Positions 32,792-40,178 of a stretch of 64,000 nucleotides of DNA are shown one piece after another (the stretch's first letter is position 1; each line of letters starts with the position of its first letter). A model generated the notes under the pieces. It was not told the DNA's origin and ran no database searches. It saw only the letters and a program-made list of their open reading frames with translations. The translations under genes were made by a program, and so were the position numbers. The DNA lies in IMG/VR virus record IMGVR_UViG_3300017605_000706, positions 1 to 64,000 of that record. One strand, given 5' to 3'. This DNA comes from a virus.

Positions 32792-33337
32792 ATGTACATC
32801 AGTGGCTTCCTTGGCGCAGACGCGACTGCGTACAGTTGCACCAGCACGATCTGTTACGGCGTGGGTACCGTTAACGACGCCGCCGTTCGTGCATTTCAAT
32901 CTGCCATTAATCGCTACGCGTCGAAAGCAGGATTCTCGGCATTCGTTGCCGACGGCAAGATCGGCAATACAACGCTGAGCGCGCTGAAGAAGATTGCAGC
33001 GTGGTTGCCGACGAATTCGTCGGCGAAAGTAGGCGTGGTCAATGCTGCGATCAGCATTCAGACGGCTGCTGCTGCCGCGACTGGTGGTGGCCTGACGTCG
33101 CTGCTGAATTCGTACGCGTCGAGCGTCGGCGCAACCTCGACTACTCCAGCGCCCAAGCCGGCTACGCCAGCGACGAGTACGCTGCCCGCGAGCCAGGTTC
33201 CCGACATCTGGACAAACGCTGCGGCTAGCGCAGGCAGTAGCGGTGGATCGAACACCAAGTGGTACGCACTAGGCGCCGCTGTTCTTGGCGCTGTTGGTTA
33301 TCTGGCGTATCGCAACTACAAGGAAGCCTCGCAGTAA
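32792..33337 (+). CDS. Tail-anchored protein with peptidoglycan-binding-like repeat (181 aa)
   Basis: ATG 32792 has AGGG 8 bases upstream. AVRAFQSAINRYASKAG then VADGKIGNTTLSALKK follows the PG_binding_1 helix pattern (D-G-x-x-G-x-x-T). A Thr/Pro/Ala linker leads to one transmembrane helix (WYALGAAVLGAVGYLAYRN). Same architecture as the next two genes; probably a membrane-attached virion protein that contacts peptidoglycan. Confidence 0.7.
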   Translation: MYISGFLGADATAYSCTSTICYGVGTVNDAAVRAFQSAINRYASKAGFSAFVADGKIGNTTLSALKKIAAWLPTNSSAKVGVVNAAISIQTAAAAATGGGLTSLLNSYASSVGATSTTPAPKPATPATSTLPASQVPDIWTNAAASAGSSGGSNTKWYALGAAVLGAVGYLAYRNYKEASQ

Positions 33338-33338
33338 G

Positions 33339-33902
33339 ATGCTCGGCTATCTAACCGACAGCGACTTCTACTGCTTCACGAAGGGCTCCATTTTTGCCTG
33401 CCGTGGGCGGAACAAAGACATCAAATATGTCTTTGAGACGCTGCAGTCTGTCGTCAAGCAGGTCATGACGCTCCTCGCGCAGAACGGCAAGCTTGCCGTT
33501 CCCGCGAACCCGTCAGCGATCATCGTCGACGGCGATATCGGCAATACGACCGCGACGGCGACGCAGATCGTCGCCGCTTCGTTCGTCAACAACGCCGAAA
33601 TTCGAAATGCGCTTACGCAGCGGGGTACGAGTATCCCGCCCGAGATCAACTCGATCTTGGACACTTCGCTGAGCGTCCAAGAACTCGTTCAGCGCGTAGC
33701 TGCAGGCGCGGCGGAGATCGCTGGCTTCTTCAAGTACGTCTCGGAGAACTTTCCCGAGATCTCGAGGGAGCCTGTCGTCATTCAAGTTCCTGAGCCGCCT
33801 AGACGCCTCACGCCCATCGGGCTTATCGTCATAGGTGTCGTAGCTCTGATCGGCATTGGATTTCTCGGCGCAGCCGCAGCCCGTTCCAAGGAAGATATCT
33901 AA
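33339..33902 (+). CDS. Tail-anchored paralogue of the 32792 gene (187 aa)
   Basis: Shares IIVDGDIGNTTATATQIV with the 32792 protein (VADGKIGNTTLSALKKI) and its C-terminal single membrane helix (GLIVIGVVALIGIGFLGAAA). The central part adds a helical region (about 90-150). Starts one base after the previous stop. Likely membrane-linked virion protein. Confidence 0.7.
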   Translation: MLGYLTDSDFYCFTKGSIFACRGRNKDIKYVFETLQSVVKQVMTLLAQNGKLAVPANPSAIIVDGDIGNTTATATQIVAASFVNNAEIRNALTQRGTSIPPEINSILDTSLSVQELVQRVAAGAAEIAGFFKYVSENFPEISREPVVIQVPEPPRRLTPIGLIVIGVVALIGIGFLGAAAARSKEDI

Positions 33903-34579
33903 TGCTTCGCATGACGCTTATGGGTCTCGGTGCGCTATCTCCGCCAGATGAGGCTATTTGGTGGCTCGCGCCTGGCGGCCGTGACAGTTGGCCTGTTGTT
34001 GTAGCGGCGGGTCCGCTGCATCCTGATGTGAATGTACGTACTGACGACACGCGTCACTACTATTACTGGAGCAAATCTTTCTACGATAGCGTAGCTGCGT
34101 CTCTCGCTGCGATCGGACGGTCTCTTGCTACGCAGCCTCCGCCGGACAAGTCGCAAATATCCGAGGACGCTTGGCCACCTCTTTTGAGTCTCGGCAAAGC
34201 TGCCGACGTCAGGACGGCGATCCAACTCGCGCTCGCGAATCCGCTGAAGCCGAGCGCCCCAGCTCCTGCGCCCGCGCCGGTACCGACCTCGCCCGTACCA
34301 CAGGCATCTGTGCCTGCTCCTGCGGTAACACCGACGAATCCGGCAGTGCCTACAGCGCCCGCACCCACAACGCAGGTTACTCCTGCGTCGGCTGCGTCTG
34401 CCATCGTCCAATCAGGTAATCCGGCGCCTGTACAAGCCGTTCAGGCTTCGGCCACGACCGCGATTACGCCCCCCAGCAGCGCTCTTCGTTGGGTCTTGCT
34501 AGGTGTGCTCGCCTTGGGCGGCGCGGGCGCAGGGACGTACTACTTCATCAAGAAAAGAAAGGCTGTCAAGAATGCTTGA
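33902..34579 (+). CDS. Tail-anchored protein with long Pro/Ala/Thr linker (225 aa)
   Basis: N-terminal globular part (1-110), then a low-complexity Pro/Ala/Thr/Val linker of about 75 residues, one transmembrane helix (WVLLGVLALGGAGAGTYYFI) and a basic tail (KKRKAVKNA). Such long linkers can extend a domain away from a membrane, for example at a virion vertex. Start TAATG overlaps the previous stop. Confidence 0.7.
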   Translation: MLRMTLMGLGALSPPDEAIWWLAPGGRDSWPVVVAAGPLHPDVNVRTDDTRHYYYWSKSFYDSVAASLAAIGRSLATQPPPDKSQISEDAWPPLLSLGKAADVRTAIQLALANPLKPSAPAPAPAPVPTSPVPQASVPAPAVTPTNPAVPTAPAPTTQVTPASAASAIVQSGNPAPVQAVQASATTAITPPSSALRWVLLGVLALGGAGAGTYYFIKKRKAVKNA

Positions 34580-34832
34580 AGGAATCAAGGCGCTGCTCAG
34601 CTCTGAGAAAGCCATCGCCGCTGGCGTACTCGTCTTCTTGTCGGGCGTCTTCGTCCTAACAGGTAAGATGACCGTCGACGCTTGGCAAAATTACACGCAG
34701 TGGGTGCTGGGCATCTACGTGACGGGTAAGACCGTTCAGGGTTCGGTCTCTGCATGGGCTAGCACGAAAACGCCTACGTCGCTTGACGGTACCACCGGCG
34801 GATCGACGATGGGCACTGGGAAGGGCGGTTGA
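34572..34832 (+). CDS. Small membrane protein (86 aa)
   Basis: ATG 34572 overlaps the previous stop by 8 bases. One to two membrane segments (AAGVLVFLSGVFVLTG near 15-32, then a weaker one near 44-60) and a Gly/Thr-rich tail. Reminiscent of small phage holin-like or virion membrane proteins; cannot be resolved. Confidence 0.62.
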   Translation: MLEGIKALLSSEKAIAAGVLVFLSGVFVLTGKMTVDAWQNYTQWVLGIYVTGKTVQGSVSAWASTKTPTSLDGTTGGSTMGTGKGG

Positions 34833-34834
34833 TC

Positions 34835-35104
34835 GTGGCTAAGCGCAGAACCAAGCCTTCCAAGAATCGCTATTTTTGCTACGCCGTTGCGAACGGAAAG
34901 CTCAAGTGGGTCGCCAACACGACCACGGGCTTCTCCTTTCACAAGGCCCGCGCGAAGCTACTGCGTCCTAGCGAGGCCGCTGATCTGGCCTCCAACCGCG
35001 GAGTACGCTGCAAGATCGCAAAGTACAACGCGCACAAAGGCCAGCTGGGGTACGTCTACACCGGACGTACGCATCAGTGGAAGGCTAAGCGGCGGGGGCG
35101 CTGA
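34835..35104 (+). CDS. GYVYQG-family basic protein A (89 aa)
   Basis: GTG 34835 chosen to give the MAK-type start of its relatives (TTG 34829 is the alternative). C-terminal signature GQLGYVYTGRTHQWKAKRRG is shared with proteins at 37370, 37610 and 38641. The rest is basic and helical with scattered Cys. Probably a nucleic-acid-binding or lattice-forming virion protein. Confidence 0.72.
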   Translation: MAKRRTKPSKNRYFCYAVANGKLKWVANTTTGFSFHKARAKLLRPSEAADLASNRGVRCKIAKYNAHKGQLGYVYTGRTHQWKAKRRGR

Positions 35105-35107
35105 CCA

Positions 35108-35395
35108 ATGGCCAAGATTAACGTCTGCGGCGTGAAAGTTCCGGCAAGCGGGATGAACACGTATGGCGGTGGCCACATTGCGCCCACCGCGCGCAACCTG
35201 GGCCAATACGCCAAAGTTAGTAAAGCGACGGCGAAGAAGCTCGCTGCTAGCGCAGGCCGCGATCGGCCACCGCGACCTGGCTACGAGATGACGTTGTGTA
35301 ACGGCGTCTATCTTAGCAACAGCGCCGGACGCTTCGAAGTCGTTAGCCGCGGACCCGGCGAAAACTTATTCGGCGTTCGTAGAAGGAGACGTTAG
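35108..35395 (+). CDS. Basic Arg-tailed virion-type protein (95 aa)
   Basis: Starts MAKINVCGVKVPASG, ends in a run of Arg (FGVRRRRR). Gly- and Tyr-containing middle suggests a compact beta or loop-rich fold. Four bases after the previous stop. One of the Arg-tailed set; DNA binding is inferred from composition. Confidence 0.7.
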   Translation: MAKINVCGVKVPASGMNTYGGGHIAPTARNLGQYAKVSKATAKKLAASAGRDRPPRPGYEMTLCNGVYLSNSAGRFEVVSRGPGENLFGVRRRRR

Positions 35396-35397
35396 TC

Positions 35398-35625
35398 ATG
35401 GCCAAGCGGCACAAATCCCCAGAATTCAGAACCGGCGACTGCGTCAAGTCGCCGCCTGAGCATCACGACGCTGGTAAAATCGTCGGTCGGGAACGCGATC
35501 TGTACCATGTCATGTTCTTCGGCGCCATGCGCCCCAAACGCTTCAAAGCCTACGAGCTTGTGGCCGCGGCGTGTCCTACGTGGCTTGCCGGCACTAAGCC
35601 TCGTCGCAGACGCCGTAGGCGTTGA
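35398..35625 (+). CDS. Basic Arg-tailed virion-type protein (75 aa)
   Basis: Begins MAKRHKSPEFRTGDCVKSPP; the middle (GKIVGRERDLYHVMFFGAMR) looks like a small beta-barrel (KOW or Tudor-like) and the tail is PRRRRRRR. Could bind DNA or RNA. No specific family assigned. Confidence 0.68.
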   Translation: MAKRHKSPEFRTGDCVKSPPEHHDAGKIVGRERDLYHVMFFGAMRPKRFKAYELVAAACPTWLAGTKPRRRRRRR

Positions 35626-35654
35626 TCTCTTCCTGCTTAGCCTAGCTAATCCTT

Positions 35655-36047
35655 ATGAATCCCAGACTCAACTATCTTGCGTGTATCACGGTTTCTGTCG
35701 CGCTCCTGTTGAACGCGTCCTGTTCGAACCCCGAGCAGACTCGTCGCAAGACGGTCGCTGGCGCGTTCAAAGGCGTCAACGCAGCTCGAGACGGTTTCGT
35801 TGCATGGGATCTAGCGCGGCAGGACCAGATCATCGCAGCCGCAACGTCGATCAGCGACGGCGAGGCCAAGCTCAAGAGCTATCGCGAGCACCGTCATATG
35901 GTCGAGCTTGCCTTCGAAGTTGCCTATCGTGGGCTCGCGCTCGCCGCGCTTGAACCGACGATCGCCAATCTCGACAAGGCGCTTACTGGCGTCAACCAGC
36001 TCTACAATCTGATCCAGGGCTTGACCGGAAAGAAGTTGGGACCGTGA
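35655..36047 (+). CDS. Probable lipoprotein (130 aa)
   Basis: Signal sequence ending SVALLLNASCSN: the Cys at about 23 fits a lipobox, though Asn at -3 is unusual. Mature part is helical. Could be the outer-membrane partner (o-spanin) of the Rz-like protein at 31101, or a virion lipoprotein; undecided. Confidence 0.62.
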   Translation: MNPRLNYLACITVSVALLLNASCSNPEQTRRKTVAGAFKGVNAARDGFVAWDLARQDQIIAAATSISDGEAKLKSYREHRHMVELAFEVAYRGLALAALEPTIANLDKALTGVNQLYNLIQGLTGKKLGP

Positions 36048-36304
36048 GTACAACCGACGAACTTCTCGATCTCGCCACGGAAGGCTTGTCCGTCATTGCG
36101 CAACTGACGTCCAACGTCGTTGACGACAATGCCGTGCTTGTCATCAAAGCCGTTCGCGCCGTGATCGAAGCATTCGAGAGCCACAAAGCAGGCGCCGTCT
36201 CGTATACCGACGTACTCGATGAGTATGCCAAGCTAGCGAAATCGCTAGAAGCGAACGACACTGCTGCTGACGCAAAGCTCAAAGACAAGTTCCCTTCTAC
36301 GTAA
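36044..36304 (+). CDS. Small helical hypothetical protein (86 aa)
   Basis: GTG start overlaps the previous stop (GTGA). Amphipathic helices, no Cys, acidic. Ends just before a regulatory region with an 18-bp dyad. Confidence 0.62.
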   Translation: MSTTDELLDLATEGLSVIAQLTSNVVDDNAVLVIKAVRAVIEAFESHKAGAVSYTDVLDEYAKLAKSLEANDTAADAKLKDKFPST

Positions 36305-36308
36305 GAGC

Positions 36309-36350
36309 TTGACTTTCCTATCAGCTTCAGTAGATCATATCTTTGATCTA
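36309..36350 (+). promoter_or_regulatory. Candidate promoter with overlapping GATC dyad
   Basis: -35-like TTGACT (36309-36314), an 18-base spacer and GATCAT (36333-36338) give a fair sigma70-type promoter. The dyad TAGATCA (36331-36337) and TGATCTA (36344-36350) with six bases between overlaps the -10 region, the position expected of a repressor operator. It is the fourth copy of the RGATCA-N6-TGATCY dyad. GGAG follows at 36351. Confidence 0.6.
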
Positions 36351-36364
36351 GGAGATCCTACCCA

Positions 36365-36775
36365 ATGGCTTCCAAGGCACAGCCTCTCTACAAGCGCTGC
36401 AAGAAGGGCGTCCACAAGTCGGGCGCTAAGAAGGGCCGTCTCATGCAGGGCTATATTTGGCCCGGTGGCGGCAAGTGCCCTGTGAAGGGTGTTGTTGGTG
36501 GCAAGAAGGCAAAGGCTTCGCCCAAGAAGCGTAGCCGTAAGCCGAGCCGTCACAGCGTCGCGTACCGCTCTCAGGCTGCTGCTGCCGGACGCTACGGCGC
36601 AGGCGCCGAAGCGTTCATTCGTCGCATGAAGATGACGAAGTCCAGCGGTGCACGCCCGCCCGCTAGTTACTCGCAGCAGGCTTCTGCACTTCAACGTATC
36701 TACGGCCGTTCGGGTTCGATGTCCGGCGCTAGGCGGTCGCGGCCTGTGCGCGGTCGTCGTCGGCGTCGCCGCTAA
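36365..36775 (+). CDS. Large basic Arg-tailed protein (136 aa)
   Basis: Good start at ATG 36365, with GGAG upstream. Starts MASKAQPLYKRCKKGVHKSG and ends VRGRRRRRR; Lys/Arg about one third of residues, with a Gly/Ser-rich C-terminal half. Likely a DNA-condensing or minor virion protein, directly before the major structural gene. Confidence 0.74.
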   Translation: MASKAQPLYKRCKKGVHKSGAKKGRLMQGYIWPGGGKCPVKGVVGGKKAKASPKKRSRKPSRHSVAYRSQAAAAGRYGAGAEAFIRRMKMTKSSGARPPASYSQQASALQRIYGRSGSMSGARRSRPVRGRRRRRR

Positions 36776-36827
36776 ACGTAGACGGCGCTAAACCAAAACC
36801 AACCCAGAAAGAGATAGGTAAACTACC

Positions 36828-37274
36828 ATGGCTATCACGTTCTCGCTCGTCTACGCCTCGCCTCGCCACCTTCGCTACCTGGCTACCAACTCGGGTTCGC
36901 CCCTGGGTGGTACTCAGAACATCCCGAACGACGGCGGCGCGACCCCTGACCTTCTGACCGACATCAACACGCAGGCGTCGGGTTCGCTCCAGAAGATCAT
37001 CACGGCCCGCACCAACGGTATCGGTACCGTCGTTGCTGGCGCGCTGACTCAGGCGCAGGCCCGCGCGATCATGAACGCCGACGGTACGGTTAGCGTCGGT
37101 AACGCGCTCGTTCCCCGTGCCGTTACGACGGTCTCGCCGCGCTCTGGTACCGCTACCTGGGTGATCGACATCAACGTCGACGGCCAGGGCGACCCCGTTG
37201 TTGCCGTGACCTCGTCGGCTGCTGCCGGCGACGCGTACGTCGACATCCAGGCGCTGCACTCGATCCGCGACTGA
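36828..37274 (+). CDS. Candidate major virion protein (148 aa)
   Basis: The prime candidate for the main structural protein. Purine-rich leader (AGAAAGAGATAGG), strongly biased codons (GGT, GCT, CGC, AAC, ACC) and a hairpin stack with intrinsic terminator right after it all point to very high expression. The protein is Ala/Thr/Val/Gly-rich, beta-strand-like (VIDINVDGQGDPVVAVTSS), without Cys or membrane segment, so it could be a single beta-barrel (jelly-roll) capsid protein. It does not look like an HK97 fold, and I recognise no family. Confidence 0.78.
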   Translation: MAITFSLVYASPRHLRYLATNSGSPLGGTQNIPNDGGATPDLLTDINTQASGSLQKIITARTNGIGTVVAGALTQAQARAIMNADGTVSVGNALVPRAVTTVSPRSGTATWVIDINVDGQGDPVVAVTSSAAAGDAYVDIQALHSIRD

Positions 37275-37309
37275 TCGGTCTGGCGACCGATTGGCCGATA
37301 CCATCGGCC
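37274..37309 (+). other. Two tandem 7-bp hairpins after the major structural gene
   Basis: ATCGGTC (37274-37280)/GACCGAT (37285-37291) with a 4-base loop, then GGCCGAT (37293-37299)/ATCGGCC (37303-37309) with a 3-base loop, both perfect. They lie between the stop and the terminator and could protect the 3' end of an abundant mRNA. Confidence 0.65.
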
Positions 37310-37356
37310 CCGGCCCGTGCTGTACGAAGCCAGCCGGACGGGGCCTCTCTTTTTTT
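37306..37356 (+). terminator. Rho-independent terminator after the major structural gene
   Basis: GGCCCCG (37306-37312) pairs with CGGGGCC (37339-37345), with a longer GC-rich alternative pairing inside, followed by TCTC and seven T (37350-37356). This is the clearest intrinsic terminator in the window. The next gene starts at 37370 with its own AGGGGGTGA ribosome binding site. Confidence 0.88.
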
Positions 37357-37369
37357 CAGGGGGTGAGTC

Positions 37370-37606
37370 GTGGCAAAGCCGAGACGCAGCCGATCAGCTG
37401 CCCAAAAACGACGAATTAAAGAAACGGCTGTGTGCAAGGGTCTGTGGCGTAAGATGCACGGCGCCCAAGCCCCTAAATCCGGCAAGCGCATGATGAAGTT
37501 CATGGCTGAGTGCTTCCAGCATATGGGCACACGCCGAGGCGGTCTCGGCTACGTCTACCAGGGAACGCATCACACCTGGAAAGCCAAGCGCCGCGGAGGA
37601 CGTTGA
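37370..37606 (+). CDS. GYVYQG-family basic protein B (78 aa)
   Basis: GTG start after AGGGGG. N-terminus MAKPRRSRSAAQKRRIKETA is strongly basic; C-terminal signature GGLGYVYQGTHHTWKAKRRG. Two Cys pairable (C22, C48). One of four close relatives in a tight cluster. Confidence 0.75.
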   Translation: MAKPRRSRSAAQKRRIKETAVCKGLWRKMHGAQAPKSGKRMMKFMAECFQHMGTRRGGLGYVYQGTHHTWKAKRRGGR

Positions 37607-37609
37607 ACA

Positions 37610-37849
37610 ATGTCTAAGGCAATTAGCATTACAGCGCGCGCGGCTATCTCAAACGCGCGCGCAGGTCATTGCAAGGCGGCGAAGCTTCTAAGAGGCGATT
37701 TGAGGCGCCTCCCAAAGAAGACGGCCTCCGACAAGAAGACCGCTAAAATGGCGCGCGTGATCGTCGATCACTTGTGCGGCGGACTCGGCTACGTCTATCA
37801 AGGCACAGCTCAGCGTAGTTGGAAGGCTTCTCGTAGGAAGGGTCGCTGA
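37610..37849 (+). CDS. GYVYQG-family basic protein C (79 aa)
   Basis: C-terminal signature GGLGYVYQGTAQRSWKASRR. The middle has ARAGHCKAAKLL, the same x-G-x-C-x-x-A helix seen in 37850 and 38641. ATG two bases after the upstream TGA. Confidence 0.75.
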   Translation: MSKAISITARAAISNARAGHCKAAKLLRGDLRRLPKKTASDKKTAKMARVIVDHLCGGLGYVYQGTAQRSWKASRRKGR

Positions 37850-38296
37850 GTGGCCAAGGCGCCTGCAAATCGCCGCGTCAAGCATCAACACGACGCCATG
37901 ACTGCCGCCAAGCGCGGCCAGTGTCGCGTTGCGGCCGTGCACATGCAGAGCGCCAAGCCTACTCGAGGCAGCTCGCCCGTCGAGCGCAGCCACTTCAAGC
38001 GCGCGGCGGCGATCGTCCATGAGAACTGTCAGTGGTCGGCGGCCAGGCTCGCCGGGCCATCGGCGGACTCGAGCAAGTATATCGTCACGTGGGGCGCGGG
38101 TTCGCAGCGTGAAGAGTTTATCACCGATGCGCTCAAGCTCGCCAAGCGCAAGAGCGGTAGTCCGTTCGGCGCGTCGATCTATCGCCGTGACAAGCCAGGG
38201 CGCGGAACACTGATCGCGACCTGCGCGAACGCTGTCTGTAAGCCGGTCAGCGGCCAGACACTGTCTGGCGCCAAGTCCAAAAAGAGGCGGAGATGA
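37850..38296 (+). CDS. Basic GxC-helix protein with extra domain (148 aa)
   Basis: GTG start adjoining the upstream stop. Contains AAKRGQCRVAAVHMQSA (the shared G-x-C-x-x-A helix) and ENCQW, then an extra beta-rich part (SKYIVTWGAGSQREEF) and a basic tail KSKKRRR. Lacks the GYVYQG ending. Related to the neighbours by the helix motif. Confidence 0.72.
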   Translation: MAKAPANRRVKHQHDAMTAAKRGQCRVAAVHMQSAKPTRGSSPVERSHFKRAAAIVHENCQWSAARLAGPSADSSKYIVTWGAGSQREEFITDALKLAKRKSGSPFGASIYRRDKPGRGTLIATCANAVCKPVSGQTLSGAKSKKRRR

Positions 38297-38637
38297 GCAC
38301 ATCGACGTCAAAGATTGTCGGTTTTGGCAGCGCCGGTGTCGCTGCGGCGGCTCTTGTCGTGTCGTTTCTGCACAAGCCTAAGGCTACCAAGATCATCGCA
38401 AGCCTAAGCGGTGTCCTCGGCGCGACAACTCTTGGCCTAGCCGGCCGGCAGATGACCGTAACCCACACGCTCATGCCTGCGCCAGGAGGCCAAGCGGACC
38501 AGTCAAACTCTACAGCGCTTCGCGCAGTCGCCTTTGGCGGCGGCGCGCTCCTGACGAGCGCGGTTGCGCTGTTGATCGGATCAAGCTCGTGCAAGGCGCC
38601 CAAGGCGCTGGGGCGCGCTCGAGGAAGAAGGAGATAG
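38293..38637 (+). CDS. Membrane protein with basic tail (114 aa)
   Basis: ATGA overlap. Two or three transmembrane segments (about 8-25, 33-51, 84-102) and an Arg-rich end (GRARGRRR). Likely a virion membrane component in the hypothesised internal-membrane particle. Confidence 0.68.
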   Translation: MSTSTSKIVGFGSAGVAAAALVVSFLHKPKATKIIASLSGVLGATTLGLAGRQMTVTHTLMPAPGGQADQSNSTALRAVAFGGGALLTSAVALLIGSSSCKAPKALGRARGRRR

Positions 38638-38640
38638 CCG

Positions 38641-38907
38641 ATGCCTCGTGGAAAATGCAGCCGTGCCGCGTTCGCGGCAAAGATCCGCGACGTCAAGCGC
38701 CTCCGTTCGAAGGTCCCGGCGGATCTACGCCCGCTGTTCAACCACCTGCTCAAGCTGTCTATAAACAGCGTCGAGCATGGTTACTGCCAACGCGCGGGAC
38801 AAGAAATCGCCTACGCGCGCAAGCTCTACCAGAAGCATGGCCTCGGGTACGTCTACCAGGGAACGCCGCAGCGTAGCTGGAAGGCTTCCCGCAGGAAAGG
38901 TCGTTGA
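38641..38907 (+). CDS. GYVYQG-family basic protein D (88 aa)
   Basis: C-terminal signature GLGYVYQGTPQRSWKASRRK is nearly identical at protein and DNA level to protein C. Contains the helix VEHGYCQRAGQEIAYARKLY (G-x-C). Recent duplication of the 37610 gene, separated from it by two other genes. Confidence 0.75.
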   Translation: MPRGKCSRAAFAAKIRDVKRLRSKVPADLRPLFNHLLKLSINSVEHGYCQRAGQEIAYARKLYQKHGLGYVYQGTPQRSWKASRRKGR

Positions 38908-38909
38908 AA

Positions 38910-39206
38910 ATGTACCTAGCAGAAGCCACCGGGTTCGATGCCGCTACTTGGATCGCCGCACGCGGTGGCGCAGGCGTCGTCACGCCGTATCAAGTTGCGC
39001 TGCTCTTCACCGATAGCGCAGCCAACCAGTGGGACTCGATCGCCGCGAGCCTCATCGCCGCCAACGTCCCGTCGAGTGTCGTCAGCACGGGCCGCGGGTT
39101 CGCCAACCAAGTCGGCATCACGCCTGATTGGCGCGTGAAGGCAAAGTGGGCAGGCATTGGCGCTCTCGGTGGAGCCATCCTGTGCATTCTGGGAAACCGT
39201 CGATGA
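38910..39206 (+). CDS. Small tail-anchored protein (98 aa)
   Basis: ATG 38910 is preferred; a TTG at 38904 overlaps the upstream stop. Soluble N-terminal region, then one C-terminal membrane helix (WAGIGALGGAILCILGNRR). Its stop overlaps the next ATG. Confidence 0.68.
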   Translation: MYLAEATGFDAATWIAARGGAGVVTPYQVALLFTDSAANQWDSIAASLIAANVPSSVVSTGRGFANQVGITPDWRVKAKWAGIGALGGAILCILGNRR

Positions 39207-39694
39207 TGAGCCTCGGGCTTCTGCCCAAGAAGACGCACGGTTCTGGGGGCCTCTTTGGTACGGAAGGCCAACCTACAGACCTAACTTCGTTCGTCGCTTG
39301 GCTCGCCACGAAGCCCGCGACTGATATTGTCTACATCGTTGACGACAAGAATCCGCAGGGTACGGTCGTCACCGTCGAAGCTTGGCAGGCGATCGACGCC
39401 GACGCCAAGTCCAAGAAGATCAACTTTCAGCTGCGCGACGCCAACATCAAGAACGCGCCTGCGTTGGCCATCAAAGCCGTCGGGCCTGCCGGCATGTTGC
39501 ACGACGCGCTGGCGAAAGTCCTCAGCCAACCGCTGCCCACGCAGCCGGTCACGATCAAGGCCGACCCCGTTCGAACCGGCGCTAAAGTCGTCATGGCCCT
39601 CAGCGCCGTGACGGCGGTTGGGCTGCTGCTCCTCTGGTACGGACCGGGCGCGAAGAAACGCTACCCGCATCGCTACGCCAGGGCCAGCCGATAG
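39203..39694 (+). CDS. Tail-anchored virion-type protein (163 aa)
   Basis: ATGA overlap at 39203. Soluble domain with repeated basic/acidic segments, then one C-terminal membrane helix (about 132-150, VMALSAVTAVGLLLLWYG) and a basic tail ending RYARASR. Converges with and overlaps by 95 bases the lipoprotein protease gene at 39600. Confidence 0.7.
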   Translation: MMSLGLLPKKTHGSGGLFGTEGQPTDLTSFVAWLATKPATDIVYIVDDKNPQGTVVTVEAWQAIDADAKSKKINFQLRDANIKNAPALAIKAVGPAGMLHDALAKVLSQPLPTQPVTIKADPVRTGAKVVMALSAVTAVGLLLLWYGPGAKKRYPHRYARASR

Positions 39695-40160
39695 ACTGCA
39701 GCAAGTCGCGATCAGCGCGAGTGAGCGCCGCGCCTGCGATCGACGACATGGCGCCTTGGTTCGGCGCTAGATGACCCCCTGAGTTCAAGATCAGGTGGCC
39801 TAACTCATGGGTCGCGACGTTAGCGCGGTCTTTGCCCTGGGCGTCTTCGCGGATCCAGAACGCCCTGTCGACCAGATAGGCCCGTCCCCACGCTGGATCC
39901 TCGCCCTCCATGCGATCCGCCCACACTGTAATATCGAGACGGCACTCTCGGTTTTCGTACTTGAACCATTGCGGCCTGCAGACCGGCAAAGGCGGCGCCG
40001 AGGCTACTAGCACTTTGAATCCGCATTCTTCCCAGCGCTTCGCGCCCTCGACGACCTTGTCGTGCTCAGCGACGCCCCGCCCGAAGTGTAAGACGATCGT
40101 CGGTAGGCTCTTGGGGTAGCACGCGGTGGTAAAGGTAAGCAGAAGTACTAAAACCCTCAC
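39600..40160 (-). CDS. Lipoprotein zinc metalloprotease (186 aa)
   Basis: GTG start and an N-terminal lipobox-type signal (VLLLTFTTAC, Cys14). Zinc motif ATHELGHLILNSGGH (HExxH plus a downstream His) and a Met-turn-like GAMSSIAG mark a metzincin-like protease. Four other Cys probably form disulfides in the periplasm. Could mature virion proteins or degrade host envelope. Flanked by virion genes and the sugar island. Confidence 0.75.
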   Translation of the reverse strand: MRVLVLLLTFTTACYPKSLPTIVLHFGRGVAEHDKVVEGAKRWEECGFKVLVASAPPLPVCRPQWFKYENRECRLDITVWADRMEGEDPAWGRAYLVDRAFWIREDAQGKDRANVATHELGHLILNSGGHLAPNQGAMSSIAGAALTRADRDLLQSIGWPWRSDAGSVSSRPVRTRGAAAQPPSRR

Positions 40161-40178
40161 CCGAGAATAGTATCACGT

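Noticed and set aside
36729-38311. Long minus-strand open frames opposite the virion block
   Set aside because: They are antisense to the candidate capsid gene and basic proteins, which have ribosome binding sites and family resemblance; the antisense frames have neither.
34835-38907. Basic proteins as ribosomal proteins or histones
   Set aside because: Composition is similar but no signature of a ribosomal family or histone fold is visible, and they sit in a virion-type block.
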